A stretch of 64,000 bases of DNA, taken from assembly GCF_000153045.1 (NCBI RefSeq), contig NZ_CH724159.1, positions 125,357-189,356 on the forward strand. The letters are read 5' to 3'. Position 1 is the first letter of the stretch. Each line of letters opens with the position of its first letter. Below are positions 22,135-30,861 of this stretch, piece after piece. The DNA comes from Synechococcus sp. WH 5701. GTDB taxonomy: Bacteria; Cyanobacteriota; Cyanobacteriia; PCC-6307; Cyanobiaceae. Under the pieces are notes generated by a model. That model was not told where the DNA came from, did no database searches, and was given only the letters and a program-made list of their open reading frames with translations. Both the position numbers and the translations under genes were made by a program.

Positions 22135-22239
22135 GCGCGGCCAGCGTCAAGGGCCGGCCACAGCGCTCCGTGAACCCAGTGCCACCGGCGTCTCATCGCC
22201 AGTGGCGGGCCGGCTTGCGAAGCCCTTGCGCGGTCGCGC
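22135..22239. promoter_or_regulatory. Palindromic element PAL6
   Basis: CAAGGG (22148-22153) and CCCTTG (22223-22228) are flanked by further pairing: GCGCGGCC and GCG on the left with CGC and GGTCGCGC on the right (two bulges, one G-T pair). Inside, GCCAC/GTGGC with GGCG/CGCC (22181-22206) and GGCCGGC blocks form more stems. It is directly upstream of the ArdC start and 46 bp after the MltR-like stop. No gene in 22129-22285. Confidence 0.55.
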
Positions 22240-22285
22240 ACGCTGAGGATTCCTGCGCGACGCACCCCTCAGCAATAGAGGGCAC

Positions 22286-22897
22286 TCAAGAACCTGGTGC
22301 GTTACAGCTGCTTCTGCTTACACCGGCAAACCCCATCGAGACAGCCGACTGAAGAGGTGATAGTTGCTGGGAGGTAGCTTCCAGGAAGACCACCAGGATT
22401 GTGATCAGCAGGATGTAGTCCCGCAGGGCAGGTTCTATAGCCGTGGAGACTGCAGACCCGGTATTCGATCTGAGCTGATCATCGAGGATGCGTTCCAGGG
22501 GATCCCACAGGGGGTTGCAGCGAGCCTGCCGGTAGCACTCGGCGAGAGGCTGGTGGTGGCACGCTTCTGATAGAGAAGCCTGGGCCGTTGAGTGGGCGAA
22601 CGCATTGCGCACCCTGCGCAGTGTGTGGAGTGCCAGCTCAAGCTGCCTGTCGATCAGGCCAAGTCGCCGAGCCAGTGCGATCCGGGCCCCAAAAGATCCC
22701 AGCGGTCGATCGGTGAGGAAGAGGGTCTCCGGACCAGAGGGTGGAGCCAATGCTGATTTGAGCAGAGCTTCCAATGCCGCATCCACTCGGGCTCCCCCCA
22801 CCAGCACAGCGCCACGACCACGCTCGCTCATCATTTGCAGCGCAATGGTGCGAGCTGTTTCGGCAACTCGCAGCGCTTCTGGGGTAGGCCGACTCAT
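22286..22897 (-). CDS. MltR-like protein with RxxxxH motif
   Basis: The 203-residue protein contains VLVGGARVDAALEALLKSAL, LGSFGARIALARRLGLID and LHTLRRVRNAFAHS, the pattern of the MltR (mannitol repressor-like) family. RNAFAH fits the RxxxxH signature of HEPN RNases, a resemblance worth testing. A hydrophobic helix (LRDYILLITILVVFLEA, about 160-177) follows, which is unusual. It starts 35 bp after the KAP gene stop and is probably the last gene of the leftward operon. A role as RNase effector in defence is inference. Confidence 0.6.
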   Translation of the reverse strand: MSRPTPEALRVAETARTIALQMMSERGRGAVLVGGARVDAALEALLKSALAPPSGPETLFLTDRPLGSFGARIALARRLGLIDRQLELALHTLRRVRNAFAHSTAQASLSEACHHQPLAECYRQARCNPLWDPLERILDDQLRSNTGSAVSTAIEPALRDYILLITILVVFLEATSQQLSPLQSAVSMGFAGVSRSSCNAPGS

Positions 22898-24615
22898 GCA
22901 ATTAATCCCTCCAATAGAAGTACAGACCGGCCTTATGAATTCTGGTCCATGTAGTTAAACAGCATCTCGACTCGCAATCTATCAACAGGACTCCGAGCAC
23001 GAAGCTGTTCCAGGACTCCCCTTATTTTCTCAAGAGTGGCTTGATCGTCTGCATCAGTGACAGACTCAAATCGCTTAAGGAATGTGGCCACAAGGTGAAA
23101 GATGTCTGAATAGAACTCTCCGGACTCAGTTGATTCCTGAGATGGGTTGAAGCTGCTAATCCATTCGAGCCATTCACTTTCAGTTCGCCCGCGGAGCAGC
23201 CTTATCTCATCGGGATTCCAGCCGTTGCTCCCAGCAAGGCTCTGCATCAGGTGAGAAATCGATTGAGATGCGCCCTTAGCATCATAACGTCTCTGTATAT
23301 CTTCACGTACTGCGTCAGGGAGCCTTGAGAAATTCAATGTGTAAGAATCCAGCTGTGGTTCTCGTTCCATATGCGACAGGATCGCGTGGTCGAGAAGAAT
23401 CGGATCTACTTCAATCCCGCACTGATCGAGGAAGTCGATTGCACCATATGCTTTACCAATGCTAATTTCGCCACTGTGGAGCTGCAGAAACTCAAGCAGC
23501 TCACGAGTAAGCTGATCATGCGGCACAAAAAATCCTGATCCGAAATTGCTTAAGATTCTATCGCACTTTTGGTTGAATCCAGAGAGCCGCTCGTTAATAT
23601 CGTTTGCCTGCAAAAGCCCTTTGTAACTATCTATGTCAACTGAGCCATGCCTGAAGAAGTCCAGGATCATGTTGTGGTGCGGCGCAGGAGTATATCCCAG
23701 CCTTGAGATGGATTCGTACTGAGCTCTATGCATCTGAGACTCGGCGGCTAGATGCTTGAAAAAATCATCTGCAAGAATTGACGAGGGATCTGGGAAGAGG
23801 TCTTTTCTGCTGTAGTAGATTACTGTCAGCGAAGAAACAGCAAGTTGGAACGATTCGCGAATATTCGGCCATTGATCGCCTAGAATTCTCGAAAAATAAT
23901 CGACAGCCCACCGAGCCTTCCGCATCACTCGAATATTTGCACACGTAGAGATCTTAAAAACGTGCTCAAAAGATGATGGTCGCCCCATTTTAGAGGGCCA
24001 TGCGATGGCCATATTTTCCTCTACAGTGGGCCTAAGAGAGACCTCCCTGTCGATGATTTTTTCGCGATACTCCTCAATGGTCTGCCGCAGGATCTGATTG
24101 CTTTCACCGAGCTTGTCATAATTGTAGATCAACAATATCTTGCAGTTCTGCTGTTCTTTGAGTGAACTCACAAGCCCGAGAAACGCCGAAGGTGACATTT
24201 GCTGACTCATACGCTCAATGTCATCGAAACAGATCAGAAAGTCTTTGATGTAGTACTTCCGAATCAATCCATCGATCAATGCAGACGCCGTGCCAAAGGC
24301 AAACCTGGCGCCACCAAGCTCCATCGTTGCTTGCCCGACCTTGTCAAGGAAGCTCTTGATTGGTTTAGATGCCGAAGTAAGCCTGGCTCCAGCCTTGTCA
24401 CTTAAAGGCTCGTGAGAGGCAAAGATAGATGCTTCCAAGGAAGAGACAGAAGCACAACCAAAGAGAGACACATATGAGTAGGCCTTGATCTTACCCAGCT
24501 TATCATTATGCTTGGCCCATGCAAGAAAGTTCTGGAAGTAGTAGGTTTTGCCGACGCCCCAATCTCCTTTGAGCTCCAGCACTTGAATCGTGTCGCTTTC
24601 TAGAAACTCTTCTAG

Positions 24616-25833
24616 GGAGCCTCTGGGCAACGAGCCCTGAAAGAGGGGCCAAGGATGCAATTTGCTCGGAATGAACAATTTTTGGCGGATCTGAGGTTGG
24701 CTTGGCCTGATATCCCCCTTTCGGGTGCCAAAATGTGCCCATGTTGGCCGATTCTTTCCCTCGACAGGCACACTGATCCCCTGATCACGTACTGCATAGC
24801 AACCTGCGACGTGCCATGAACAGGTTCGAGAGGGCTACCAGCACATTCACTTTGCAGCGGTTCTTGAGCATTCCCCGCAGCCGGGTCTTCTGAAAGCCGA
24901 ACTGCTGTTTGATCACCCGAAACGGATGCTCTCCTTTGGCGCGGATATGCGCTTTGGCAGTTTCGACCAGATCATCCAGTCGACCCTCCGGCGTATCCGG
25001 CAGCACTCGGCGCCTTCCGGGTCGCATGGCGACGCGGAAGCCGATCCCGCGGCCTTGCATCTCGTCTCGCTTCTCGATTCCCTGGTAGCCGGCATCTGCA
25101 TAGACCAGGGTCTCCTCGCCGTGCAGGAGATCAGAGGCTGGGGTTAGGTCGTGCACATTGGCAGCTGTGGTTTCCACTGAGTGGATGAGGCCGTTCTCGC
25201 TATCCACGCCGATGTGGACTTTCATCCCGAAGTACCACTGCTTGCCCTTGCAGGTCTGGTGCATCTCCGGATCCCTCTCCTTCTTCTTATTTTTGGTGGA
25301 GCTGGGCGCCGCGATCAAGGTGGCATCAATGATCGTGCCCTGCTTCATCGCCATGCCGTTGGCCTTGAGGTGGGCTTTGACCACCTCAAAGATCTGTTTG
25401 CCGAGATCGTTCTTCTCCAGCAAGTGCCGGAACGCGAGAATGGTGGTCTCATCAGGGATCCGGTCGCTGATCATGTCGATCCCTGCAAACCGGCGCATCG
25501 TCGGCACCTCGATCAGCGTATCCTCCATCGCTGGATCGCTGAGGTCGTACCACTGCTGCAGAAGATGGATTCGCAGCATGGTTGCCAGCGGATAGGGCGG
25601 GCGACCACCCTTGGGGCTGGTCTTGGGGTAGTAGGGCTCGATCAGATCAATCAGCGCTTTCCACGGCACCACCTTCTCCATTTCGGCCAAAAAACGCTCG
25701 CGCCTCGTGCGCTTCTTGGCCGTGGTCTGCTCGTAATCACCGAATCCGAGCTGCTTGCTGCCCATGAACCCAGTCCGCGCCTGCGATTACAGGGATATTT
25801 TCGCGCGGATGGCTCGGGTTTTCCAGAGTCTCC
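24616..25833 (-). mobile_element. ISb copy 1 (IS5 family), inside the KAP gene
   Basis: The 1218-bp element ends GGAGCCTCTGG at the left and CCAGAGTCTCC at the right, flanked by CTAG on both sides (24612-24615, 25834-25837), so it is a simple insertion. It carries one transposase gene on the minus strand. The second copy is at 34186-35403 in opposite orientation. Confidence 0.92.
24785..25765 (-). CDS. IS5-family transposase of ISb copy 1
   Basis: The 326-residue DDE transposase is related to that of ISa (shared blocks KKRTRR, MLRIHLLQQW, RRFAGI, IPDETTIL). Catalytic positions are Asp in GTIIDATLIAAPSS (about 147), Asp in YADAGYQGIEKR (about 224) and Glu in GEHPFRVIKQQFGF (about 285). The frame is intact and identical to the copy at 34254-35234, implying recent transposition. 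It is transcribed in the same direction as the disrupted KAP gene. Confidence 0.92.
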   Translation of the reverse strand: MGSKQLGFGDYEQTTAKKRTRRERFLAEMEKVVPWKALIDLIEPYYPKTSPKGGRPPYPLATMLRIHLLQQWYDLSDPAMEDTLIEVPTMRRFAGIDMISDRIPDETTILAFRHLLEKNDLGKQIFEVVKAHLKANGMAMKQGTIIDATLIAAPSSTKNKKKERDPEMHQTCKGKQWYFGMKVHIGVDSENGLIHSVETTAANVHDLTPASDLLHGEETLVYADAGYQGIEKRDEMQGRGIGFRVAMRPGRRRVLPDTPEGRLDDLVETAKAHIRAKGEHPFRVIKQQFGFQKTRLRGMLKNRCKVNVLVALSNLFMARRRLLCST

Positions 25834-25938
25834 CTAGAGCAATGCATGTATTCCGCGTTGATAGCGAAAGACCCTTGTGCCACTCCTCAGTACTTTCTGC
25901 TTCATTAACTTCTGGTATCCTCTGCTGGAACGGGATTT

Positions 25939-28014
25939 TCATGACAGGTCCTCCACAAACTCCGAGCAGGTAGTGCCGCTAGTGATCAACAGACAATCCC
26001 GGGCGCGGGTGCAGGCCACGTAGAGCAGGTGGCGTTCGGTGGCCACCACCTCATCGAGGTCGCTGTCATCGGTGATGGCCTTGATGCGCTCGGCGTTGGG
26101 GATCACGTCTTCATCGCAGGCCATAACGATCACGGCGCGGAACTCCAGCCCTTTGGCCAGGTGCATGGTGGAGAGGGTGGCCTTGCTCCCGAGGCGTATG
26201 GCCGCGGGCTGCAGTCGCTCATAGGGCAACTCGGCTAGCTGTAGAGCCGCTTCGGCGCGGGGGATCTCAGCCTCGCTGCGCACGAAGATGCCGAACTCCC
26301 TGGGGGTGAGGCCTTCGCTGCGGCGCTGCTCGATCCAGGCCGCCACCTGCTCGGTTTCGCTGTCGATGTCCTCGCATTCCCGGATGTCGGGCTCCGGACC
26401 GTTAAACACGGAAATGGCACCGCGTCGGTCCTGCACGTTGCCATCCACGTCGCGGGACTCCGGATCGAGCAGCTGATCGGCTTGGCTGCGGATCTGGTGA
26501 GAGGTGCGGTAGTTGATGCGCAGCGTGCGCGAGCGGCCTCGGATATCAACGCCGTACTGGGTCCAGGAGAAGGGCTGCTGGAAGATGCGCTGGCCCAGAT
26601 CCCCCGCGAAGAACAGGGCATCTGTGCCGGTCCCCGCCAGGGCTGCCAGGAGACGGAGCTGGGCGGCGGTGATGTCCTGGCATTCGTCAACCACGATGTG
26701 CTGATAGGGGCGGCCGCCACTGCGATGGAGCTGCTCTGCGGTGCGATGGAAGACCTGATGGGGTGTGACCTGGCCTGAGCTCTCCAGCTCCTGGAGGACA
26801 GCGGCAAAACCATCCCAGAGCAGGCGGCGCTTGGCCTCGTTGAGGCGGCTCTTGCGGCCGAGGCGGCGCACATCGCGGTAGCTGTCCCAGTCGCGCAGAC
26901 CGAAAGAATCAACGATCTCGTTGAACTCCTCCACCACGAAGCCCTCGCCATAGACGCGGCAGATCTCCGCCGGCGCGTGCCTGTGAATCAAGGCGCGAAG
27001 GTCCTCGGGCGCGATGAGCCGCGGTTGGCCGAGCTGGGCGGTGTGCATCCGCTCGCCCAGCTCCTGCATGGCCATCACATCCAGCCGCTCGAGCAGATGT
27101 GGCTCCCCCTGAATGAGGCGATGGAGCTTGTCCTGCAGCAGGGCCGCCAGTGGATCAGAGAAGGTGGTGAGCAACACTCGCACTTCAGGGTTGCTGCGAG
27201 CCAGGTGCACCGCCCGGTGCAGGGCCACCACAGTTTTTCCGGTGCCGGCAGAACCCTGCACGCGAGTGGGGCCATTGAACGAGCGGCTCACCCAGTCGGC
27301 CTGGCTGGGGTGGAGGAAGACGATCCACCGCTCCCATGGGTAGTCCAACGCCCTGGCGAGTTCTTCAGTTCCGGTGAGCACCCGGAAGCGGCGCTGGGCA
27401 TCGGGATGCTCGAAGGGATTGCTTTGGTCTGGCTGCCTGACCTCTGGCTTTGTGGGTGTGGTGCCAGTCGCAAGATCAATGATCGCTTCGGCAGCCTCAC
27501 CAGGGAGATGGGAGGCGATCACCAGCAGCATGTCGTCGTCCGCTGTGCGGACATCAGGGATCCATTCCGCGGGAACCCCGTAGCTGAGCAGGTCTTCTTC
27601 CGTGAGGTTGGAAAGCGGCCGCTTGGGCTCAGGTGGCGCTGCTGGCTCGGCAGGGACATGGACGCGGATCTGGATCTCGCGAACCGTTTCGCGGATCTCG
27701 ACGATCTGAGCTGCGCCGGTGACGGGATGGGTTTCGATCTTGCGCCGGGAAGCCCAGTCGTAGGCAGGGTCGTGATGGTCGACGTAGCAGAGCATCACGC
27801 TGCTCTCGACCCTGTGGAAGATCAACCGGATGTCTCGGCTGGCACGGGCAGACCAGAAGTTCTTGTCTTTGATGTTGTCGAGACGATGGCACTGCAAGCC
27901 TGGATTGGCAGGGTTGATCTGCAGTTCGAAAGCGGCGAGCTTGGCCGCCTTTTGTTCATCACCGCCGAGTCTGTCAAGACTTGCCTGAAATGAGTCGGCG
28001 AGCAGAAAAGACAT
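25939..28014 (-). CDS. UvrD-family helicase fused to an N-terminal ParE/RelE-like domain
   Basis: The 691-residue protein starts with about 95 residues of ParE/RelE type (QCHRLDNIKDKNFWSARASRDIRLIFHR by key residues; VMLCYVDHHDPAYDWA). After a linker comes a superfamily-1 helicase: Walker A GSAGTGKT (about 262), VDECQDIT (about 445), INYRTSHQIR, TMHLAKGLEF (about 610) and LLYVACTRARD (about 665). Such fusions occur in genomic islands. The helicase would move on DNA; the ParE-like part may sense or act as a toxin. Its stop overlaps the KAP ATG, and it starts 52 bp after the exonuclease gene stop, so it is within an operon. Confidence 0.85.
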   Translation of the reverse strand: MSFLLADSFQASLDRLGGDEQKAAKLAAFELQINPANPGLQCHRLDNIKDKNFWSARASRDIRLIFHRVESSVMLCYVDHHDPAYDWASRRKIETHPVTGAAQIVEIRETVREIQIRVHVPAEPAAPPEPKRPLSNLTEEDLLSYGVPAEWIPDVRTADDDMLLVIASHLPGEAAEAIIDLATGTTPTKPEVRQPDQSNPFEHPDAQRRFRVLTGTEELARALDYPWERWIVFLHPSQADWVSRSFNGPTRVQGSAGTGKTVVALHRAVHLARSNPEVRVLLTTFSDPLAALLQDKLHRLIQGEPHLLERLDVMAMQELGERMHTAQLGQPRLIAPEDLRALIHRHAPAEICRVYGEGFVVEEFNEIVDSFGLRDWDSYRDVRRLGRKSRLNEAKRRLLWDGFAAVLQELESSGQVTPHQVFHRTAEQLHRSGGRPYQHIVVDECQDITAAQLRLLAALAGTGTDALFFAGDLGQRIFQQPFSWTQYGVDIRGRSRTLRINYRTSHQIRSQADQLLDPESRDVDGNVQDRRGAISVFNGPEPDIRECEDIDSETEQVAAWIEQRRSEGLTPREFGIFVRSEAEIPRAEAALQLAELPYERLQPAAIRLGSKATLSTMHLAKGLEFRAVIVMACDEDVIPNAERIKAITDDSDLDEVVATERHLLYVACTRARDCLLITSGTTCSEFVEDLS

Positions 28015-28066
28015 TTAAGACTTCCTCGGAGTCAACATAAAGAAAGTACCGCGTACAGATGAATGT

Positions 28067-28828
28067 TCATTTGACCTTGCAACCAGCCGCTGCCCGTACA
28101 ATGTTCGCACAGGCCTCGGCATCTGAAAGTGCGTTGTGATGCTCGAGGTGCAAGCCAAGGTAGGCACAGACGCTGGGCAGATTGGCTGGTCTCAACTGCC
28201 AAGTCTGCCGAGCAAGCTTGACCGTACAAAGGTAGGGCGCACCTGGTGGCACAATTCTGTAGGTATCACAGCAGGCCCTCATGACACTGCTGTCAAAACT
28301 TGCGTTGTGGGCAGCGATGAAGCTGATCCCTTCGAAAAGCGGCCTGAATTCATGCCACAGCTCCTTGAATGTCGGCTCGCTCTTCACGTCACCCCAGGTG
28401 ATGCCATGTATATCTGTAAACATAAAGTGGGGCGAAGGGGGCCTGATAAGTCGGTACGTACGAGAGACGACTTTGAGTGATTCGACGCGAATGATCGCAA
28501 GTGAGCAGACACTATCACGAGAATAGTTGGCAGTTTCAAAATCCAGCGCGACAAATGAGCTAGAATTCGAGATTGCTGGTAACTGACTTGCTGTCGTTCC
28601 CGATGATCGCCGTGGAGAGGACCTTCCCACTTCCTGACGGTTTGGGTCCAAACCAGCCTGGAGCAATACAGATTCAGCTCTTCTCAGAAAGAGCCGTTCC
28701 TCTCTGTCCAGATTGGCGCCACCCCAGCGTTGCTTGTATTCACGCAGAGCAAGAAACTGACTGACATCCGATGCTGACCAGCCATGAGACTGCAATCGCT
28801 TGACCTCTTCTGAATGAGGTTCCGTCAT
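28067..28828 (-). CDS. DEDDh 3'-5' exonuclease (DnaQ-like)
   Basis: The 253-residue protein has an N-terminal helical part (1-90; SEEVKRLQSHGWSASDVSQFL) and a DnaQ-type exonuclease domain: ExoI FVALDFETANYS (about 93), ExoII FIAAHNASFDSSVM (about 175) and ExoIII with His and Asp in HNALSDAEACANI (about 235). All five DEDDh residues are present, so activity is expected. It would trim DNA 3' ends. It lies between two helicase genes on the same strand (105 bp after one, 52 bp before the other), a helicase-nuclease-helicase arrangement. Confidence 0.88.
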   Translation of the reverse strand: MTEPHSEEVKRLQSHGWSASDVSQFLALREYKQRWGGANLDREERLFLRRAESVLLQAGLDPNRQEVGRSSPRRSSGTTASQLPAISNSSSFVALDFETANYSRDSVCSLAIIRVESLKVVSRTYRLIRPPSPHFMFTDIHGITWGDVKSEPTFKELWHEFRPLFEGISFIAAHNASFDSSVMRACCDTYRIVPPGAPYLCTVKLARQTWQLRPANLPSVCAYLGLHLEHHNALSDAEACANIVRAAAGCKVK

Positions 28829-28933
28829 ATCCCGAGTGTGGCAGAGCTGAGAAGAAGTAAGGAAAAGAGTGGCTGTCGAGGCGAAGCTGATAGAGGCTGA
28901 CAGGATGGCAGTGGCATATTCTTGATGACCAGA

Positions 28934-30859
28934 CTAAAACTCAATCCCAAAACTGCTGGAGTCAATCTCAAGCGAGAGAGAGGGTGCGTTTACGGATTCA
29001 ACATGCTTGATTTCGAGATCGACAAGTTGCTCCGGCATTTCTTGAAGAAAATAAGCAGAGCCCTTCGGTATCCGCTGATAGGTGGCAATGAGGGCTTTAG
29101 AGAGATTGAGTTCGGTCTTAGCCCTCGTGAGAGCGACGTAGAGACACCGCCTCTCCTCTTCGAACTCGTCTTGACTTTTGGTGTAGGACGGCGGATAGTG
29201 ACCTACCTGCAGAGCTGGAACATAAACGATATCTGACTCAAGCCCTTTTGCTGAATGGATGGTCGATACAATCACATAATCAGTATTTGAATCACCACCA
29301 CGCTGAAAGCCCTCAGTAAATGGGTTCAATGCATAGCTCTCGAGAAATGTGGATATGCTATCTTCGCGTTCAGCGAGGGCTTGAAGAATCGGCACATCAG
29401 CTTTTCTGCTGGGCCATTCATCACGATAGAGTTTGCTGAACTCGTCTTCGAGAATAGCCGTGATTTCGCCAATAAGATTTGCCATATTAGCTGAGATCTT
29501 CTGTGCAATCGTTTGCATAGCAGAAGCTGGCCGACGGAACTTCGGATCAGATGCCTTAAGCAGGTCGATTCGTTCGGCTAGAGCATTTAGATCAGCAAAC
29601 CTGTTAACTATTTCTGATGCGCCTTCGCCGCCAATTCCTGGAAATACCTGAAGGTAGCGCAGCCAAGCGATATCATCTACAGGATTATGCAGAATCCGAA
29701 GAGTTGAGACAATATCGCGGACATGTCGCGCTTGCAAAAACGAGAAGCCGCCATAGTAGGTTACGGGAATCTTTCTCTTGGCCAAAGCCGAATCTAGAGC
29801 CTTGCGCCAGACTGACGATCGAAACATAATGAGGTTGCTGCGGTATGGAATCCCTCTCCCGTGATCCTCCGAAATCTTATCTGCAATAAATTCAGCTTCT
29901 TCAAAAGGATCTGAGAAAATCCGCATGTTGGGCTTGCCACCCTCCAGCTCAGACCAGAGCTCCTTGTCATAGTTGATTGAACTGTCCTTAAGGAGCCAGT
30001 TGGAGATACCCAAAAACTCACTAGGAGAGCGATAGTTCTGAGTCAGAGTCAGCTTCTCTGAATTTGGTACAAGCTCAGTGAAGTCGTGAATGAAACGGTA
30101 GTCTGAACCACGAAAAGCGTAGATTGCTTGGGCATCATCACCTACACAGAAAAGACTGGTATGCTTTACTAACGGCTGCAGCAGCCTCCACTGGAGCGGG
30201 TTTGTGTCCTGCATCTCATCAACCAGAACGGCATCATAAGAGTTCCCAATAGTACTGGCTACTGCTGGATTCTCTAGATTTCTTGCAACAACATCTAGAA
30301 CGTCATCTAGATCCAAAAGGTTTTGGCGACGTTTCGCCGCCTGGTAGTCAATGAAGATCTGCTTGATCTGCTCGTAAAAGGGCTTGTGCTTCGGTAGATA
30401 TTGATCAAGGTAATCACCAAGCTTCTTGGACGAGTTTCGGCAGAAGGAGTAAATAGAGCGCAGCTCTGGCGCCTTGGGAAATTCCTTAGGCCTCTTGCCA
30501 CGGAACATGCTCATCATGTCCTTCTGATCTTCAGGGTCAATGATCGTGTATGACCCATCAGCGTCATTCGAAATAATCCTCGAACACCATGAGTGGAATG
30601 TGGATGCATTGACCCGTTTCCCGATATCGCTGCCTGCATAGAAAGCAATACGGCTCACAAGTTCAGCAGCAGCCTTGCGCGTAAACGTGATAGCCAGAAT
30701 GCGCTCAGGTGGAGTGCCATTTTCGAGCAGATGGCAGATCCGTGCGACCATCGTTTTGGTTTTGCCCGTGCCTGCCCCTGCAACGACGACGAGATGTGGC
30801 GCAGTTGATGTGACAGCTGCCAACTGCTCCGGATTAAGTCCCTCCTTGTAGTTCTGCAT
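28934..30859 (-). CDS. UvrD/Rep-type superfamily-1 helicase
   Basis: The 641-residue protein has all main SF1A motifs: LNPEQLAAV (Q motif), Walker A GAGTGKT (about 28), VLVDEMQDTN (about 212), GDDAQAIYAFRG (about 240), TQNYRS (about 275), VSTIHSAKGLESD (about 545) and CLYVALTRAK (about 590). No nuclease domain follows; the C-terminal 50 residues are unassigned. It unwinds DNA 3' to 5'. Its ATG is 2 bp after the methyltransferase stop, so it was the second gene of the operon. AT-rich compared with the chromosome to the right. Confidence 0.92.
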   Translation of the reverse strand: MQNYKEGLNPEQLAAVTSTAPHLVVVAGAGTGKTKTMVARICHLLENGTPPERILAITFTRKAAAELVSRIAFYAGSDIGKRVNASTFHSWCSRIISNDADGSYTIIDPEDQKDMMSMFRGKRPKEFPKAPELRSIYSFCRNSSKKLGDYLDQYLPKHKPFYEQIKQIFIDYQAAKRRQNLLDLDDVLDVVARNLENPAVASTIGNSYDAVLVDEMQDTNPLQWRLLQPLVKHTSLFCVGDDAQAIYAFRGSDYRFIHDFTELVPNSEKLTLTQNYRSPSEFLGISNWLLKDSSINYDKELWSELEGGKPNMRIFSDPFEEAEFIADKISEDHGRGIPYRSNLIMFRSSVWRKALDSALAKRKIPVTYYGGFSFLQARHVRDIVSTLRILHNPVDDIAWLRYLQVFPGIGGEGASEIVNRFADLNALAERIDLLKASDPKFRRPASAMQTIAQKISANMANLIGEITAILEDEFSKLYRDEWPSRKADVPILQALAEREDSISTFLESYALNPFTEGFQRGGDSNTDYVIVSTIHSAKGLESDIVYVPALQVGHYPPSYTKSQDEFEEERRCLYVALTRAKTELNLSKALIATYQRIPKGSAYFLQEMPEQLVDLEIKHVESVNAPSLSLEIDSSSFGIEF

Positions 30860-30861
30860 GA

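Larger units (their letters stand above)
22933..25942 (-). pseudogene. KAP P-loop NTPase gene interrupted by ISb
   Basis: Removing ISb and one CTAG copy restores one frame: ATG 25942, 35 codons ending CIAL, then EEFLES and the Walker A motif GDWGVGKT (about residue 55), Walker B FLICFDDIERM (about 195) and a long helical C-terminal part; about 600 residues in all. This is the KAP family of NTPases, which includes the F-plasmid phage-exclusion protein PifA. The original ATG overlaps the stop of the helicase gene (ATGA), so they were translationally coupled. After insertion, a hybrid frame starting at GTG 24771 inside ISb still codes for 52 IS-derived residues plus everything from EEFLES on. 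DNA is AT-richer than the flanks. Low membrane content. Confidence 0.8.

Noticed and set aside
10840-22240. Possibility that PAL elements are integron attC sites
   Set aside because: They lack the RYYYAAC/GTTRRRY core sites and no integron integrase is visible; they are kept only as palindromes of unknown role.
13500-22240. CRISPR array
   Set aside because: No regularly spaced direct repeats with unique spacers were seen anywhere; the only regular repeats are the propeller-coding units and the heptamer array.
28934-30859. Gabija (GajA/GajB) system
   Set aside because: There is a UvrD helicase as in GajB, but no OLD/TOPRIM nuclease gene is next to it.
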